Shown: positions 43,838 through 53,457 of the stretch, one piece after another
Position numbering within the stretch: the first letter of the stretch is position 1
Layout: each line of letters starts with the position of its first letter
Source of the DNA: an uncultured Caryophanales bacterium
GTDB taxonomy: Bacteria > Bacillota_I > Bacilli_A > RFN20 > CAG-826
Direction: 5' to 3'
NCBI GenBank assembly: GCA_946624155.1
Contig: CAMORU010000002.1
Location: 62,001-126,000, forward strand
DNA: 64,000 bases
Translations under genes and position numbers: made by a program
The notes under the pieces: model-generated
The model's database searches: none
Told to the model about the DNA's origin: nothing
The model's input: the letters and a program-made list of their open reading frames with translations, nothing else

Positions 43838-45619
43838 GTGAAAAAACTCAACATATTAAGATTATTATCCACTGTAGCAGTCGCTGCAGCAGGTGTTTTT
43901 GGTATCGTAAGTGTTAAGGAAGGCAAGAAGGCTGAAGAAACAAACGCCGCTTCTGTTTCTAAATCTAGAATTGCTTTAGAACTTGAAGACCAATGCTGGG
44001 CTACTAGTGATTCACGTGATCCAATTTTGCACATGTGGAATATAAGCGTTGATTCAACAATGGAATATGACTCTACAAACATAAAAGATGATTTAGATGC
44101 TGCCAATGCTATTTTAGATTTTGAAGGTGGTGGAGCTAACGTTAGACAACTTAACTCCGACGGTTCGATTGATACTGGACTAACATGGATTAAGGAAGAA
44201 AATAGTAAGCGTTATTGGAAGGTAAATTTACCTTGGTATATTACTGGTTTTACTTTTAAAATGCACTGCGGTTCATACTGGGGCAGTAGTGAATTAAATG
44301 TCACGAAACGTGGTAGTCATATGGTTTATACATATGGTTCATGGAATAGTTGGGATAATTCATTAGCTCAGGACACTAGCAGTATATCAAACACTTATAG
44401 TGTAACTAATTACGCAATTACAGCCGCTACTTCAGGTGGCGCTCCAAGTTCAACAAATACTGCACAAGTAAAAGGTAATGGTGGTAGCTATGTTACTTCA
44501 GGCAACTACTTCCCACGTCAAAAGATTAGCCTTAAGGCTAAAGCCGGAACTTATTCTGCTTTTGATCACTGGAGTTCAGGTCACGACACATCATCAGCAA
44601 TAACATATGATTATGTTGGAGTTGCCGCCAAAACATACACAGCTACATTTTCTGATACAAGATCAAAATATACTGTTGTATTTAAGGATTATGATGGAAC
44701 TACATTAGAAACTAAGACTAATCAATATCAAGGATCTTCGGTTTCTATTACAACCATTCCGACAAGAGCAGACGAAGGATCAAAAGTTTTTACGTTTAAT
44801 CATTGGGAAGACTCTAGTGGGAATGATAAAACATCTGCTTTAGCAAATTTACAATCAGATTTAACTGTTTATGCAGCTTACTCTATTTCGTATAAATCAG
44901 GTTTTTATATATATGGTGATTTTGGTGCCTCTCCAACATGGGGTGTTGAGACAGCATATTTAATGACTGAATTTTCGGAGACAAGTTATGCTTATTCTGT
45001 GAAGGCAACAATTGAAATTCCTTATGGAGCGGTTTTTAAAATTTGTTATTACAATTCAGGATGGGACTATAGTCAAGAGTTTGATTCTAGAGCCGTTCAA
45101 AACGATTCGCCGGCACTATTCTGCTATGATCGCTCCAGAGGTGATTACGCAATGCAATGTTATGCAACAGGCAGATATACAATTATTTTGCATAATTACC
45201 AAAATGAAGGAAAAACTGTGTATGTAAATTTTGAGAATAATACACGCACAGCTGAACAATTAGCAGCTTACCTTATGTCATTTGGATCAAGCCCTACAAG
45301 TGGCACTTGCGGTGATGGCAGATTTACGTATGCTAGAAACATGTTCTTAAATCAATTAAGCACTTCAGATAAAACCATTTTCCAAGGTTATGCTTCTTCA
45401 AGTGTTTCTCAATTTAAAAATGCTTATGATCGTTATGTTGCTTGGGCTAGAGCTCTTGGCGAAAATCCTTGGGCTGAAGGAAAAGCAAATAATTCCGCAA
45501 TATTGTTAGGAATGACAAAAGAAACAACAACTAATGTTGCTATTATTGTTGTTATCTCATTAGTCTCGCTTTCTGCAATTGGCGGATACTTCTTATTAAG
45601 ACGTAGAAAAACTCAATAA
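43838..45619 (+). CDS. Cell-surface protein with InlB-type repeats and a C-terminal membrane anchor
   Basis: A GTG start follows AAAGGAGA. A signal peptide (about 1-25) leads to a 593-residue exported protein. A beta-rich domain fills the first half. InlB/Flg_new-like phrases (YTVVFKDYDGTTLETK, FNHWEDSSGN) occupy about residues 277-350. A second beta domain (about 350-465, AVFKICYYNSGWDYSQ) resembles starch-binding modules. The end holds a helical domain (QLAAYLMSFGS...YDRYVAWAR), then one membrane helix and LRRRKTQ, a stop-transfer anchor. There is no LPXTG motif. It stands at the head of the starch region. Confidence 0.8.
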   Translation: MKKLNILRLLSTVAVAAAGVFGIVSVKEGKKAEETNAASVSKSRIALELEDQCWATSDSRDPILHMWNISVDSTMEYDSTNIKDDLDAANAILDFEGGGANVRQLNSDGSIDTGLTWIKEENSKRYWKVNLPWYITGFTFKMHCGSYWGSSELNVTKRGSHMVYTYGSWNSWDNSLAQDTSSISNTYSVTNYAITAATSGGAPSSTNTAQVKGNGGSYVTSGNYFPRQKISLKAKAGTYSAFDHWSSGHDTSSAITYDYVGVAAKTYTATFSDTRSKYTVVFKDYDGTTLETKTNQYQGSSVSITTIPTRADEGSKVFTFNHWEDSSGNDKTSALANLQSDLTVYAAYSISYKSGFYIYGDFGASPTWGVETAYLMTEFSETSYAYSVKATIEIPYGAVFKICYYNSGWDYSQEFDSRAVQNDSPALFCYDRSRGDYAMQCYATGRYTIILHNYQNEGKTVYVNFENNTRTAEQLAAYLMSFGSSPTSGTCGDGRFTYARNMFLNQLSTSDKTIFQGYASSSVSQFKNAYDRYVAWARALGENPWAEGKANNSAILLGMTKETTTNVAIIVVISLVSLSAIGGYFLLRRRKTQ

Positions 45620-45639
45620 TCTTATTTAAATCTATTTAC

Positions 45640-45676
45640 AAACCGGCATAGGATAACGACCTAAGCCGGTTTTAAT
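45640..45676 (+). terminator. Terminator after the first surface protein gene
   Basis: AAACCGGC pairs with GCCGGTTT, extended by TAGG/CCTA, followed by a T-rich run. Confidence 0.85.
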
Positions 45677-45753
45677 TTCCTTCAATGACATTATTTTTTG
45701 AAGTAGCCATATATTATTTGTAAAATAAACATCTTACTTATTAACCAAACTTA

Positions 45754-45767
45754 TACAAGCGCTTACA
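45754..45767. promoter_or_regulatory. LacI/CcpA-like operator upstream of the second surface protein
   Basis: TACAAGCGCTTACA (reverse complement TGTAAGCGCTTGTA) has the AAGCGCTT core typical of LacI-family and cre sites. A TATAAT at 45782-45787 would place its -35 region over this operator, so binding should block initiation. Confidence 0.65.
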
Positions 45768-45830
45768 TTTTCTTCTTTATTTATAATAATCAAAGATTTA
45801 AAATATTTTTAACAAATAGGAGAGTTGTAT

Positions 45831-47597
45831 ATGAAAAAATACAGACTTTTGAAATTAGTTTCAGCTGTTGCTCTTTTAGGTGCGGGTGCTTTAGCTCTTG
45901 CTCCAAAGAAAGCTGAAAGCGTAAGCGCTGCAAATCGTACATTATATTGTCGATGTGCTCAAAGTTGGTGGAAAGCTGATGGCGCTGCAGTTGGAGCTCA
46001 CTATTGGGGTGGCACAAACGGAACTAGTTGGCCAGGTGCAAGAATGACGCCTGTTGATGGTGAAACAGACCTATGGTCTATTGATATTCCAGATGATCAT
46101 ACTAATGTTATTTTCACCCGCGTTAATGGATCAGGTAATGTTGCTGATTGGGGAGCGAAAACAGATGATTTAACAATCCCTAATGATGGAAAGAATTGTT
46201 TTACAATTACTCAATCTACTGCTGCCTGGGACGGTGCATTAAGTGCTGGTGAATGGGGAACTTATTCACCTTCAGCAGAAAAATGTAATATCTATAAGTA
46301 TGAAGTTCTTGATGGAGTAGCCGCAGATTCTCCGTTCGCTACTGAAAAAGTTGATAAAGGTTCTATTTATAATGTTCCTGCTAAAAGATTTAAATCTGGT
46401 TATTCATTTGAAGGTTGGTACACCAATTCAGCTTGTACAACGCCTTATTCAAATTCAGTCATAAATAGCGATATAGAATTATACGCAAACTACGAGAGTG
46501 ATACTTGGGCTGGAAATATTGTTGTAGAATTAGGAGCTTTAGGATGTTCATGGAACGAAGCTGCCGCAAATTACGCTGTATATTTCTTTAATGAATCATA
46601 TTCTCCAAAAGTTGAAGGCTGGTCATCATATGTAACAGGAACTGGTCTGGGTCAAAATTTCGTTGAAATTCCATATTCATTAGATTTTGATCCATACATG
46701 ATGCTAGTTGTTCGTTATAGTCCTGAATTTACCGCTCAAGCATGGGAAACAAATAAATGGGCCTCTGATACAGACTATAAGTGGGGTCAAACTGAAGATT
46801 TATTCTATGGATCTGATCTCTTTGTCAGAGTCGGTTCATATAATGAAGGTGCTGGGAAAAATGATGCCGCTACAGGATTTCCAAAAATTATTGGTGGTGG
46901 ATCATGGACCGATCTTGAATTCTTAGATCATTATAAAACAAATGGTGCAGGACATCCTGAATTTTATGATCCATGCTATTTGCCAAAAGATACTGCATTT
47001 AAGATTCAATTTTCTCCATATAATGATGGCACTTATGTAAATACTTATACTACTCACGAAAGTCTTAAGAATGTTTTCTCCCTTGACGGTGATGGAAATC
47101 TTGTTGCAGGCGTAGAAGGTACTTATGTTTTCTACTACGATGATGTTTCATTAAGTTTCTATATTACAGCTCAATATTTAGCAGATGCTGATGAATGGGC
47201 TCAAGATTTCTTATCTTCTAGCTGTGAAGCAACTAAAGCTCCTTCTCATTGGTCGACAATGGGCGCTAGATTTAATGCAATGTCGAAACAAGCAAGAGAC
47301 TTATTTGTAGAAGCGGCCCATGTTGCTCATGATGCTGAAGTTTCTGGTTATGTTGCCTTAGCAGTTCAAAGATATGACTACATCATTGAACTTTATGGAA
47401 CATCTACTTACTCTGACTTCATGAAACGTGAAGATGCGGGCAAAATTGCGCCTGGATCTTTAGGTGCTCAAAGAGTTACATTTGGAAGTACTGATTCTAA
47501 TAATTTAGTCATTATTGTGACTGTTGTTTCAATTGTTTCTATTTCAACTTTAGCAGCTTTGATTGTAATCAAAAAACGAAAAGCAATTAACAAATAA
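45831..47597 (+). CDS. Cell-surface starch-binding protein with a C-terminal membrane anchor
   Basis: I start at ATG 45831 behind AGGAGA. After a signal peptide ending near AESVSAA, residues about 36-125 form a CBM26-like module (WWKADGAAVGAHYWGGTN, WPGARMTPVDGE, NVIFTRVNGSG). An InlB/Flg_new repeat follows (SFEGWYTNSACTTPYS). A middle beta domain ends before a helical C-terminal domain (WAQDFLSSSCEA, RYDYIIELYG). That domain matches the layout of the preceding surface protein. A membrane helix and KKRKAINK anchor the end. It should bind starch at the cell surface; binding is inferred from the module. Confidence 0.8.
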   Translation: MKKYRLLKLVSAVALLGAGALALAPKKAESVSAANRTLYCRCAQSWWKADGAAVGAHYWGGTNGTSWPGARMTPVDGETDLWSIDIPDDHTNVIFTRVNGSGNVADWGAKTDDLTIPNDGKNCFTITQSTAAWDGALSAGEWGTYSPSAEKCNIYKYEVLDGVAADSPFATEKVDKGSIYNVPAKRFKSGYSFEGWYTNSACTTPYSNSVINSDIELYANYESDTWAGNIVVELGALGCSWNEAAANYAVYFFNESYSPKVEGWSSYVTGTGLGQNFVEIPYSLDFDPYMMLVVRYSPEFTAQAWETNKWASDTDYKWGQTEDLFYGSDLFVRVGSYNEGAGKNDAATGFPKIIGGGSWTDLEFLDHYKTNGAGHPEFYDPCYLPKDTAFKIQFSPYNDGTYVNTYTTHESLKNVFSLDGDGNLVAGVEGTYVFYYDDVSLSFYITAQYLADADEWAQDFLSSSCEATKAPSHWSTMGARFNAMSKQARDLFVEAAHVAHDAEVSGYVALAVQRYDYIIELYGTSTYSDFMKREDAGKIAPGSLGAQRVTFGSTDSNNLVIIVTVVSIVSISTLAALIVIKKRKAINK

Positions 47598-47620
47598 TTG
47601 ATTCAAAGCAAAATTGACTA

Positions 47621-47647
47621 GAAAAGGGCATTGCCCTTTTCTTTTCA
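47621..47647 (+). terminator. Terminator after the second surface protein gene
   Basis: AAAAGGGC pairs with GCCCTTTT around AT, followed by CTTTT. Confidence 0.85.
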
Positions 47648-47680
47648 TAAAAATTTATCTAAAAAAATTAATTGGTTTCA

Positions 47681-47709
47681 TTGACTCACGCACAGACGAG
47701 TAATACAAT
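47681..47709 (+). promoter_or_regulatory. Promoter of the starch-utilisation operon
   Basis: TTGACT (47681-47686) and TACAAT (47704-47709), spacer 17, lie about 80 bases before the first gene. Confidence 0.75.
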
Positions 47710-47724
47710 ATACGTATCATACGC

Positions 47725-47742
47725 TTGTAAGCGCTTATACAA
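47725..47742. promoter_or_regulatory. LacI/CcpA-like operator of the starch-utilisation operon
   Basis: TTGTAAGCGCTTATACAA is a near-palindrome sharing the AAGCGCTTA core of the site at 45754-45767. It lies just downstream of the expected transcription start (~47716), a position suited to repression by roadblock. Confidence 0.7.
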
Positions 47743-47786
47743 TAATTCAACTTAAACCCTGAAATGGCGGCCTCGGAGGAACTAAG

Positions 47787-50747
47787 ATGAAGAAAAGATT
47801 AACATTACTAACGGTATGTTTAGCAATTCCGTTTCTTTTTGCTTGTGCTGAAGAAGATGTTGTTATCCCAATTGAGTCAATTTCACTCAACAAAACCGAA
47901 ACAACACTTAACATCGGAAAGAGTGAAGTTTTAAAGGCGACTGCTAAACCTTTAGATGCTTCTCAAGAATTTGTTTGGAAATCATCTGCTAAAAATGCAG
48001 TTCAAGTTATTGGCGGAAAAATTACTGCTTATGCTTTACCAGAAGTTGTTTATACTGAAGAGGAAAAAGCAAAATATTATGATGAAGACGCTGGAAAATA
48101 TTACGTTGAAATTTCTGCATCTAACTATACAAAAGACAAATCAACTTTAAAAACCGCTACATGTAAGGTATTTGTTACGGATATTCCTCAAGACGAGAAT
48201 ATTCTTCCTGAAAGCATCTCTGTTTCTCAAGATAGACTCGATTTTGTTTTGGACAACGATCCAAGCGATGATGGAGTTGAACTTTCTGCAACAGTTCTCC
48301 CATTTGACACTACATCTAGAGGAGTTGAATGGACTTTTGTTTCTGAACTTGCCGATCCTAGTGAAAGTGGTGACGTTATTTCTTTAACAAATGAAGTTCC
48401 AGCAGAAGGAGGAGTTTTATCATCAAAAATTACTGTCACTCCTAAAAAAGCTGGAACTGCTCTTATTACTGCAAAAAGTGTTACCCCTGACAAAGATGGC
48501 AATTATTTCTCAACAAAATGTGCTGTTAATATAACAAAACCTGCTCCTATTGCAAAGGCAACAGGTATTAAATTTTCCCCTAAAGAATTACGCATTGAAC
48601 AAGGTCAAACATTAGACACAAGTGTTAGTGTTTCTCCTATCAATGCTGTTAATAAAGAAGTTGTATATGAATCTGATAATGCGAAAGTAAGTGTTGATCA
48701 AGCTGGTAGAGTTACTGCTGCAAGTGATTGTGCACCTGGAACTACAGCCACAATTACTGTTAGAACAAAAACGAATGAATTAGTTCCTGATGTTGCTGAT
48801 CAACTTTCTGATACAATAACTGTTAAAGTTGAACAACATCATGTTAATTATCTCTACATTAGTAGAGTAAATGAACCGGGTTGGGTTAAAGAAGAACTTC
48901 CTGATCCTATCTCTAATCAGTTTGTTCTTGAAGATATTCACTTAACTGCAGGTGATAAATTTGTGTTCTGCACAGGTGAAGATACATGGCATCACTTTGC
49001 AAATATTGAAGCAGGTGAAGGAAGCGCTAAGGATGACTTTGTAGCAGATGGTGAAGACATCGTCGCAGGTCGTTCTGGTACTTATGACATATATGTCAAA
49101 GTTGGTGAAGAAGCTATAGAAAGCGGAAATACACTTTGGATTACAGATGCACATTATGATCCTGTTTCTGTTTCTTTAACTGTTGTACGTGGAGAAACTA
49201 AGATTATTGATGGTGAAGCAATGTCTCTTAAAGAAGGAAGTGAAACCGAATTCGTTGTTACTAAGGAATTACAAGCCGGAGACCAAGTAATCTTTGATTT
49301 AAGTGGTGCAAAAATTGGCTTTGATCAAATTAAACCAGGCATAACTGCTCCTGTAGTAAGAGGAAATCAAACTTCTAAACACATTAAAGTTGAACGTTCT
49401 TTAAAATATCAATTCTTTGTTGAATCTGGTGTTGTTAGTAACAATGAAAGAATTTGGATTAACGCAAATTACATGCAAATTAAACTAGCTGGTAGTGAAG
49501 AATGGACTTGCCAAAACGTTGAACTCGAAACTGGAAAAGATAAACTCTATCTTATTTCAAACCTTGAATTAGCTATTGGCGATGAATTCGTCTTTAACGT
49601 TGGAAATGGTTGGTATCATCATTCAAATATGAAGTCAGATTGTGACTTTAGTGGCCACTTTGATGCTAGTAGTGATGGTAATTTTATCACGACTATTGCA
49701 GGTAAATATGATTTTCATATTGACACCACAAACGGTCCAACAAATAACGAAGGTCAACCTAATGGTGCAATTAGTGTTATTTATTACCCAGGGATCACTA
49801 ATGTAAAACTTGATATTAAAGGCGGTTCTCCAATTGAACTCGTTGCTAAGAGTGACGATGAATATGCTGTATATGACATCTTGATTCCAAAAGATACCGA
49901 ATTTATTGGTTATCTATTTGGTACAAAATACGGTTTTGAATCGAAAAAGACTGGTGCTGCTAGTGGAGCCTTTGGTCAAGGTTCACTCGAAGAATCTAGC
50001 GGATTACATTACTTAATAGCTAAGAGTAATTTAACTGTTAGTATTTATATTGATCAAACTCCTGATGATGATGGAAACCATATTTGGATTGACGCTAACT
50101 TTATGTTAGTGAAGAAATATGTTCCTGAAGACATTTACACTAACATCGGACCTAATCCTGAAGATTCAAATCAATATAAAGCAAGTGATGTTTCTCTTGG
50201 TGTAGGAGATGAAGTTGTTTTCTACGTTGATGGTAAGTGGTACCACTATTCTGATATTGAGACCACAAATCCATATGTTTATTCTCATTTTGAGAATGTT
50301 ACAAGTTCAGGAAATATAAAAGTAAAGATTGCAAATGAATACACTTTCTTTGTAAAACCAGTTGAAGGTACCATTTGGATCAATGCCCCAATCACTGATG
50401 TAACTTATACATTTACTCCAGACAAAAGTGATAGTAGCCCTAATAAATGGTATTTAGATGCTGGAGCAAAATTTTATATGTGGGCATTTGAGTACATTGG
50501 TCAACCAGAAGAACAATGCCGTTGGTTAGAAGGAGTAAATAACGGCACAACCTTAATATTCACAATCCCTTCAAATTGGAGATACGCTCAAGTTGTCCGT
50601 TTAAAAGGTGACAGTGTTATTACTGACTTAAATCATTGGGCTGGTGTTGATGCTGCAACTGAAAAATGGAATAGAACAAAAGATGGGGAAAATGTCTGGT
50701 TATCAGGCGTTAACTCTAACATAGATTTCTCTTTAATAAATTGGTAG
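47787..50747 (+). CDS. Large lipoprotein with Big_2 domains and a 209-residue repeat, probable starch binder
   Basis: Lipobox LFAC (cysteine at residue 20) makes this a lipoprotein of 986 residues. Three Big_2-like domains fill about residues 28-350. The rest alternates two module types. Type A carries GDxxVF...W(Y/H)H...NI, starting near residues 386, 595 and 804, exactly 209 apart. Type B, between them, carries a K(I/Y)GF segment and IWI(N/D)AN. The order A-B-A-B-A looks like tandem glycan-binding domains. It is the first gene of the amylase/pullulanase/maltodextrin operon, 11 bases before the amylase. The binding role is inferred. Confidence 0.85.
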   Translation: MKKRLTLLTVCLAIPFLFACAEEDVVIPIESISLNKTETTLNIGKSEVLKATAKPLDASQEFVWKSSAKNAVQVIGGKITAYALPEVVYTEEEKAKYYDEDAGKYYVEISASNYTKDKSTLKTATCKVFVTDIPQDENILPESISVSQDRLDFVLDNDPSDDGVELSATVLPFDTTSRGVEWTFVSELADPSESGDVISLTNEVPAEGGVLSSKITVTPKKAGTALITAKSVTPDKDGNYFSTKCAVNITKPAPIAKATGIKFSPKELRIEQGQTLDTSVSVSPINAVNKEVVYESDNAKVSVDQAGRVTAASDCAPGTTATITVRTKTNELVPDVADQLSDTITVKVEQHHVNYLYISRVNEPGWVKEELPDPISNQFVLEDIHLTAGDKFVFCTGEDTWHHFANIEAGEGSAKDDFVADGEDIVAGRSGTYDIYVKVGEEAIESGNTLWITDAHYDPVSVSLTVVRGETKIIDGEAMSLKEGSETEFVVTKELQAGDQVIFDLSGAKIGFDQIKPGITAPVVRGNQTSKHIKVERSLKYQFFVESGVVSNNERIWINANYMQIKLAGSEEWTCQNVELETGKDKLYLISNLELAIGDEFVFNVGNGWYHHSNMKSDCDFSGHFDASSDGNFITTIAGKYDFHIDTTNGPTNNEGQPNGAISVIYYPGITNVKLDIKGGSPIELVAKSDDEYAVYDILIPKDTEFIGYLFGTKYGFESKKTGAASGAFGQGSLEESSGLHYLIAKSNLTVSIYIDQTPDDDGNHIWIDANFMLVKKYVPEDIYTNIGPNPEDSNQYKASDVSLGVGDEVVFYVDGKWYHYSDIETTNPYVYSHFENVTSSGNIKVKIANEYTFFVKPVEGTIWINAPITDVTYTFTPDKSDSSPNKWYLDAGAKFYMWAFEYIGQPEEQCRWLEGVNNGTTLIFTIPSNWRYAQVVRLKGDSVITDLNHWAGVDAATEKWNRTKDGENVWLSGVNSNIDFSLINW

Positions 50748-50757
50748 GAGGTTAGCT

Positions 50758-53457
50758 ATGAAGAAAAATAAGAATTATTTAGTAATAGCTGCTATTGCAG
50801 TTGGATGTACTGCGTTTTGTTCAACCGGTATTACTGCCGGACTTGTTTGGGCAAGTAGAGACAAAGTTGTCCGAACGAGTTCAAGCATGACTCCTGCTGA
50901 ATATAATGCCTGGTGCGACGAGTGGAGCGAAGATGGTCACTTATATTTCCACTACAATCGTGGCGATAAAGGCGAATATGATAAATACGCTTTATGGCTT
51001 TGGCCATTCCAACCAGAATCACTTGAAGGTACATTGTGGGGTTATGAACCAGATAAGGTTAAATATGACACAGTGACTCTTCATCCTATGTCAAGAACTA
51101 AGATGCAAAATAGAGATCTCGTTGAGGGTGGAAATAAATCAACTTACATTGATGATTACGGAGTAATCTTCGATGTAGATTTATATTCTTCAAGCTTAGT
51201 TGGTGGTAAAACTGGAAAATCAGTTTCGTTTGAAGGCGCTGAAGCAGTCGGTTTCCTTCTTCCTAATGTTGACTCGATGGATGGAAGTAAAAACTGGACT
51301 AGTGATGGCGGTGTAGAAAACTATATTGAAGATTTTGCAAATGAAGCTAATTGGAGAACACTTAGAAATGGTAAGGCAATTCATGTCTTTGTTTCGACTG
51401 GTCAACTTAATGAGATTAGATTTGCGGCAGGAAATGAAATGCCTGGACCAAAAGTAAATCCAATTGATGAAGATACTTCTGGTGATTATTATTCAAAAAC
51501 TAATACTATACTCCCTTACAGCGGCCCAAAACCTACAGATACTGATGATGAATTTAAAGATGTTGGTGTTGGTTATCAAATTTTTGTCGCTTCATTTAGA
51601 GACTCAAATCATGATGGCATTGGTGACATAAATGGAATTCGACAATCTTTAGATTACTTTGAAGATTTAGGTGTTCAATGTTTATGGTTAACCCCTGTTA
51701 TGAAATGTGGTTCATATCATGGTTATGATGTTATTGATTATACTAAGATAGATAAGCGTTTCGGAACTATGGAAGACTTTGAATCACTTCTTTCCGAATG
51801 TCACGCAAGAGGGATTAAAGTCCTTATGGACTTAGTTCTTAATCATACTTCAAAATCAAATGTTTGGTTTACTAAATCTAAATGGGGTGATGTTGATAAT
51901 CCAGATGATCCTGTAAATAGATTTGATTGGAGAGACGTTTATATTTGGAAATATAAGACCCAAACATTTGAAAAAGCTAACGTTGTAAAACAAGGTGATA
52001 AATGGGTTGCAGATGGAACTATAGAAACATCCGTTTATGACGATGCCGAAAATAGTGATAACCCATCTTGGTACAAGGATGGTGAATCAAATTACTATTA
52101 TTATGGTAAATTTGGTTCAGGAATGCCTGAAATTAACTATGAAAACCAAAAAGTTAGGGATTTAGTCATTGATACTGCTAAATTCTGGATTGATAAAGGT
52201 ATTGACGGCTATCGACTTGACGCTGTTAAACATATTTATATGAATGACGAATGTGCTTCATCTGGTGGAGACACAGTCGTTATCGATGTTGGTGAAAAAT
52301 CTTCTTACGATGAAGAAAGAGGAAGGTATGTCGCTAAAAAGTATGACTATTCATCTAATTTAACTAAAAACGTTAACTGGTGGAGAGAATTTGCGGATAA
52401 GTTAAAAACTTATGCAAAAAATCTTTCCCCAGCTAGAGATTGTTTCCTAGTTGGTGAAAACTTTGATGGTTGGGGAACCAGAACTTCTCCATATTATCAA
52501 GCTCTTGATTCTCAATTTGATTTTTCAAATTATTATCACGTACCTGCATGGATTTATAATACAGATGCAGGCGCTTCCTCTTTTGATACTACTGAAGGAA
52601 ATGGTGGCCAAGCCTGGGAAACATATAACGCATTCGCAAGCGATGGCATGTTTAATATTGGTACAACCGAACAACCTATCATGGTTCAAGGTGGCTGTAG
52701 ACCAGATTTCATTAATGGCGCATTTACTTCTAACCATGACGTCATGAGACTTATTAATCAGGCTAATGGTGTTGGTAATAAGAATAAAACAATAGCAAAT
52801 GATAACGTTCAATATAATAATGAATGGCAAAATGGTAGAGCTAAATTCCAAGCTGCTGTTACTATGTTAAATCCTGGATTATCTTGGATTTATTATGGTG
52901 ATGAACTTGGTATGTCTTCAAATACATATCAGCACATAGATATGTATGGTAGTGAAAACAATATGGACATTTGGTACCGTCAACCTTTCCTTTGGAAAGA
53001 TAAGGCGGTTAGAAGCGATTATAAAGCTAACCAATACGCTTTTGAACTTGATGCCCATAATAAACACTTACTTAATAATGATGAAGGTATTGATTATAGA
53101 GAAATTAAAGATCCACTCACAGGTGATGTAATTGGTCATACAATTAACACTCTTTCAACCTTCTATCCATATTTTAAGGTTTTGAACCATATTAAGAGAG
53201 AATTCCCTCATGGTGCAAAAATTGAATATAAGTACTCAAGTCAGAACGTTTTAAGAATCGATGTACATGGTGATGGAACCGATACACGCGAACTCGTAAT
53301 CTTCCTAAATAACGGAATTAATGAGAACGAATATCGAATCATGCTTGATAATTCATATTCATTCTTAGATGCAACAGAAGGGGCACCAAGACAAATAAAT
53401 GGAAACATTGGAGGATGTCTCCATGGTGTAACAGCCTTCTATAAGGGGGTGAAATAA
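50758..53457 (+). CDS. Membrane-anchored alpha-amylase family (GH13) enzyme with a CBM41 domain
   Basis: An uncleaved-looking N-terminal membrane helix (about residues 7-33) holds the enzyme outside. A pullulanase-type CBM41 domain follows (about 58-170; LYFHYNRGDKGEYDKYALWL). The GH13 barrel starts near 268. Its conserved regions are DLVLNHT, GYRLDAVKH with nucleophile D488, VGENFDGW with acid/base E567, and TSNHD with D661. It should cleave alpha-1,4 bonds in starch or maltodextrins; exact product specificity is not readable. GGAGG precedes the ATG. The 899 residues include a C-terminal beta domain. Confidence 0.93.
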   Translation: MKKNKNYLVIAAIAVGCTAFCSTGITAGLVWASRDKVVRTSSSMTPAEYNAWCDEWSEDGHLYFHYNRGDKGEYDKYALWLWPFQPESLEGTLWGYEPDKVKYDTVTLHPMSRTKMQNRDLVEGGNKSTYIDDYGVIFDVDLYSSSLVGGKTGKSVSFEGAEAVGFLLPNVDSMDGSKNWTSDGGVENYIEDFANEANWRTLRNGKAIHVFVSTGQLNEIRFAAGNEMPGPKVNPIDEDTSGDYYSKTNTILPYSGPKPTDTDDEFKDVGVGYQIFVASFRDSNHDGIGDINGIRQSLDYFEDLGVQCLWLTPVMKCGSYHGYDVIDYTKIDKRFGTMEDFESLLSECHARGIKVLMDLVLNHTSKSNVWFTKSKWGDVDNPDDPVNRFDWRDVYIWKYKTQTFEKANVVKQGDKWVADGTIETSVYDDAENSDNPSWYKDGESNYYYYGKFGSGMPEINYENQKVRDLVIDTAKFWIDKGIDGYRLDAVKHIYMNDECASSGGDTVVIDVGEKSSYDEERGRYVAKKYDYSSNLTKNVNWWREFADKLKTYAKNLSPARDCFLVGENFDGWGTRTSPYYQALDSQFDFSNYYHVPAWIYNTDAGASSFDTTEGNGGQAWETYNAFASDGMFNIGTTEQPIMVQGGCRPDFINGAFTSNHDVMRLINQANGVGNKNKTIANDNVQYNNEWQNGRAKFQAAVTMLNPGLSWIYYGDELGMSSNTYQHIDMYGSENNMDIWYRQPFLWKDKAVRSDYKANQYAFELDAHNKHLLNNDEGIDYREIKDPLTGDVIGHTINTLSTFYPYFKVLNHIKREFPHGAKIEYKYSSQNVLRIDVHGDGTDTRELVIFLNNGINENEYRIMLDNSYSFLDATEGAPRQINGNIGGCLHGVTAFYKGVK

